Positions 62,619 to 64,000 of a stretch of 64,000 nt of DNA are shown here, in pieces (position 1 is the stretch's first letter; each line of letters opens with the position of its first letter). The notes beneath the pieces were generated by a model, which was not told the DNA's origin, ran no database searches, and saw nothing but the letters and a program-made list of their open reading frames with translations. A program made the position numbers and the translations under genes. This stretch comes from Archilochus colubris (Eukaryota > Chordata > Aves > Apodiformes > Trochilidae). Location: positions 15,404,609-15,468,608 of the forward strand of contig CM041084.1 in the NCBI GenBank assembly GCA_023079485.1. The letters run 5' to 3'.

Positions 62619-64000
62619 GTACGTGTGTGTGATTCCTTGGGGTGCTTTCTGGTTCAGGCTGGGCTGGGGCTTCAGTGGAGAGCCTGGGACTGAGCTTGGG
62701 AGGGAGAGAGGGAAGGAGGGAGGGATAACGCTCAACAGATGTCAAGGTTGGGTTCTGGCAGTAATAGTTATGAAATCACTTCAGAGGGCAGGATGATTCC
62801 AAAGTCATTGTTCCTTTGCCTTTCTTGAACAGCAAAATGTGAAGGAAAAATCTAAAGAAAATCAGTGAAATTATCAGTCTGTGTTAAGACAGAGGTTTCC
62901 CCTCTTTCTATGTATATTCATCCTGAGTGCTTCCATGCCTACCTTCAGACTTGCACATCCTCTTAGATACTGTGTTTCTGCATGGATGTTCCTCATTTTG
63001 AGAGACTTTGGAACTAAATAATTTGTGGTGTTTTTTTCTCTCAACAGTTTCTGCAATTCTTAATATATGTTTGCTTTTTAAAAGTTCTGGGTATTAACAT
63101 GTATAAATAATCAAAACATACTGATACTAAACCTGAATTTAATACATTAATATTAAATTACTTTAATGCATCACATTTAATTTAGTATTAAATACTGTTC
63201 CTCCCAGCACCTCCCCCCCCACAGATAAGTTCTGCCTTTCTAGTAACAGTGCTTCTAATGATCCTGTTTATCTTCTGTGGGTAAATTTTTGCTAAACTTG
63301 AGAGTATAAAATACAAATGTGCAAGCTGAAGTGTTATAGTAAATATTTGACAGAAGATTATTATCAGGATAAATTTTAATCTTAATTTTACTCTTTTTTT
63401 CTTTTTAAATGTGGATTAGTATTTAGATGTAAGGCTTAGAGATTCTGAAAACTATAAAACTGCTTAATTTTCCCTTAGTTGTGCTTTCTTGCTGTAGTAA
63501 GAGTTTTTCCTATGGGTTAATTCTAATTGGCAGTAACAATGACATTAATTAGGAGGTTTAAAAAACAAACCAGCCAAAACCTAACCCACTACATCTAGAC
63601 AGGAGGAGATGGAGATTTTATTAAGAAAAAAACTCCTTTGAGCCAGGAGTGGGAGGAGGACATTTTGTTGGCTCTTAAATGCATCTCAGTGCTGCCACTC
63701 ATTTTAACCCTTGTTTGGAAAGTGGTCAAAGCTAAGGGTGTTTGATTGGTGAAACTTTAGTCCAAAACCAGCTGAAGCTGGGGCTGGGTGCACTCCCAAA
63801 GAGGCAGCAGAGCTTGTTGTGCTGTGGCAGTGTGGGCCTCTTCGCCATCCTTTATGTGGTGTGTAAAATCCGTATCTTCAAAGATATCCCTAACGTTATT
63901 GATTTACTTATGTAGTAGGCAAGCATGTGAAGGATTGCTTCAGGAACCAGTGCTACTGAAATCAAAGCCTGTGTCTTCCCACTGGATGGTCACTGTGGGC
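62619..64000 (+). other. MAP3K8 intron running off the right edge
   Basis: At least 1.38 kb. It contains a purine tract of five GGG runs at 62,698-62,724 and AT-rich sequence at 63.0-63.5 kb. No continuation of the kinase domain was found up to the edge. Confidence 0.8.
62698..62724 (+). repeat. G-rich purine tract (potential G-quadruplex)
   Basis: Five GGG runs with loops of 1, 5, 5 and 1 bases, all purine, about 80 nt downstream of a MAP3K8 donor. It meets the simple G3N1-7 rule for intramolecular quadruplexes. Confidence 0.6.

Noticed and set aside
1..64000. tRNA genes, CRISPR arrays, endogenous retrovirus LTRs or genes
   Set aside because: No cloverleaf-like sequences, regular spaced repeats, or retroviral gag/pol/env motifs were seen by eye; the only RT sequence is CR1.

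Overview
The window is nuclear DNA from a bird. The evidence is the dispersed repeats, which are all CR1-type LINEs with the avian 3' end (the 'ggttggaagggacc' block and an ATTCTATG tail), the absence of any Alu or L1-like element, and two vertebrate genes with short introns. I cannot name the species.

Layout: (1) 1 to about 40.4 kb is intergenic. It holds five recognisable CR1 copies (about 4.3-5.4 kb +, 6.57-7.23 kb -, 17.8-18.5 kb +, 25.7-26.6 kb +, 36.9-37.0 kb +), some homopolymer runs and a diverged 22-bp minisatellite at 29.2 kb. I found no convincing gene there. (2) 40,464-51,936 on the minus strand holds a complete MTPAP gene (mitochondrial poly(A) polymerase). I could place nine coding exons with GT/AG junctions and consistent phases; they join to 1,740 nt (579 residues plus stop). 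(3) 51.5-52.3 kb is the MTPAP CpG-island promoter. (4) 52.3-54.3 kb is an AT-richer spacer with a CR1 fragment. (5) 54.3-55.1 kb is a second CpG island, the likely promoter and first exon of MAP3K8. (6) 57.5-64 kb on the plus strand holds the 5' part of MAP3K8 (TPL2/COT kinase): one probable leader exon and three coding exons (residues 1-254, up to the HHDIK catalytic loop). The rest of the kinase domain and the C-terminal tail lie beyond the right edge.

The two genes are head to head with about 2.5 kb between the MTPAP start codon and the MAP3K8 CpG island. They act in unrelated processes: mitochondrial mRNA 3'-end maturation, and TLR/TNF signalling to MEK-ERK. Their promoters look matched to those jobs. 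An NRF-1-like site lies 36 bp upstream of the MTPAP ATG; a three-copy GAAANN (ISRE/IRF) element and a Rel-type kappaB site lie in the MAP3K8 island.

I saw no new biological system. The observations most worth checking are the MAP3K8 leader exon, which is open throughout and in frame with the known start, the innate-immune-type elements in its CpG island, and the minisatellite.
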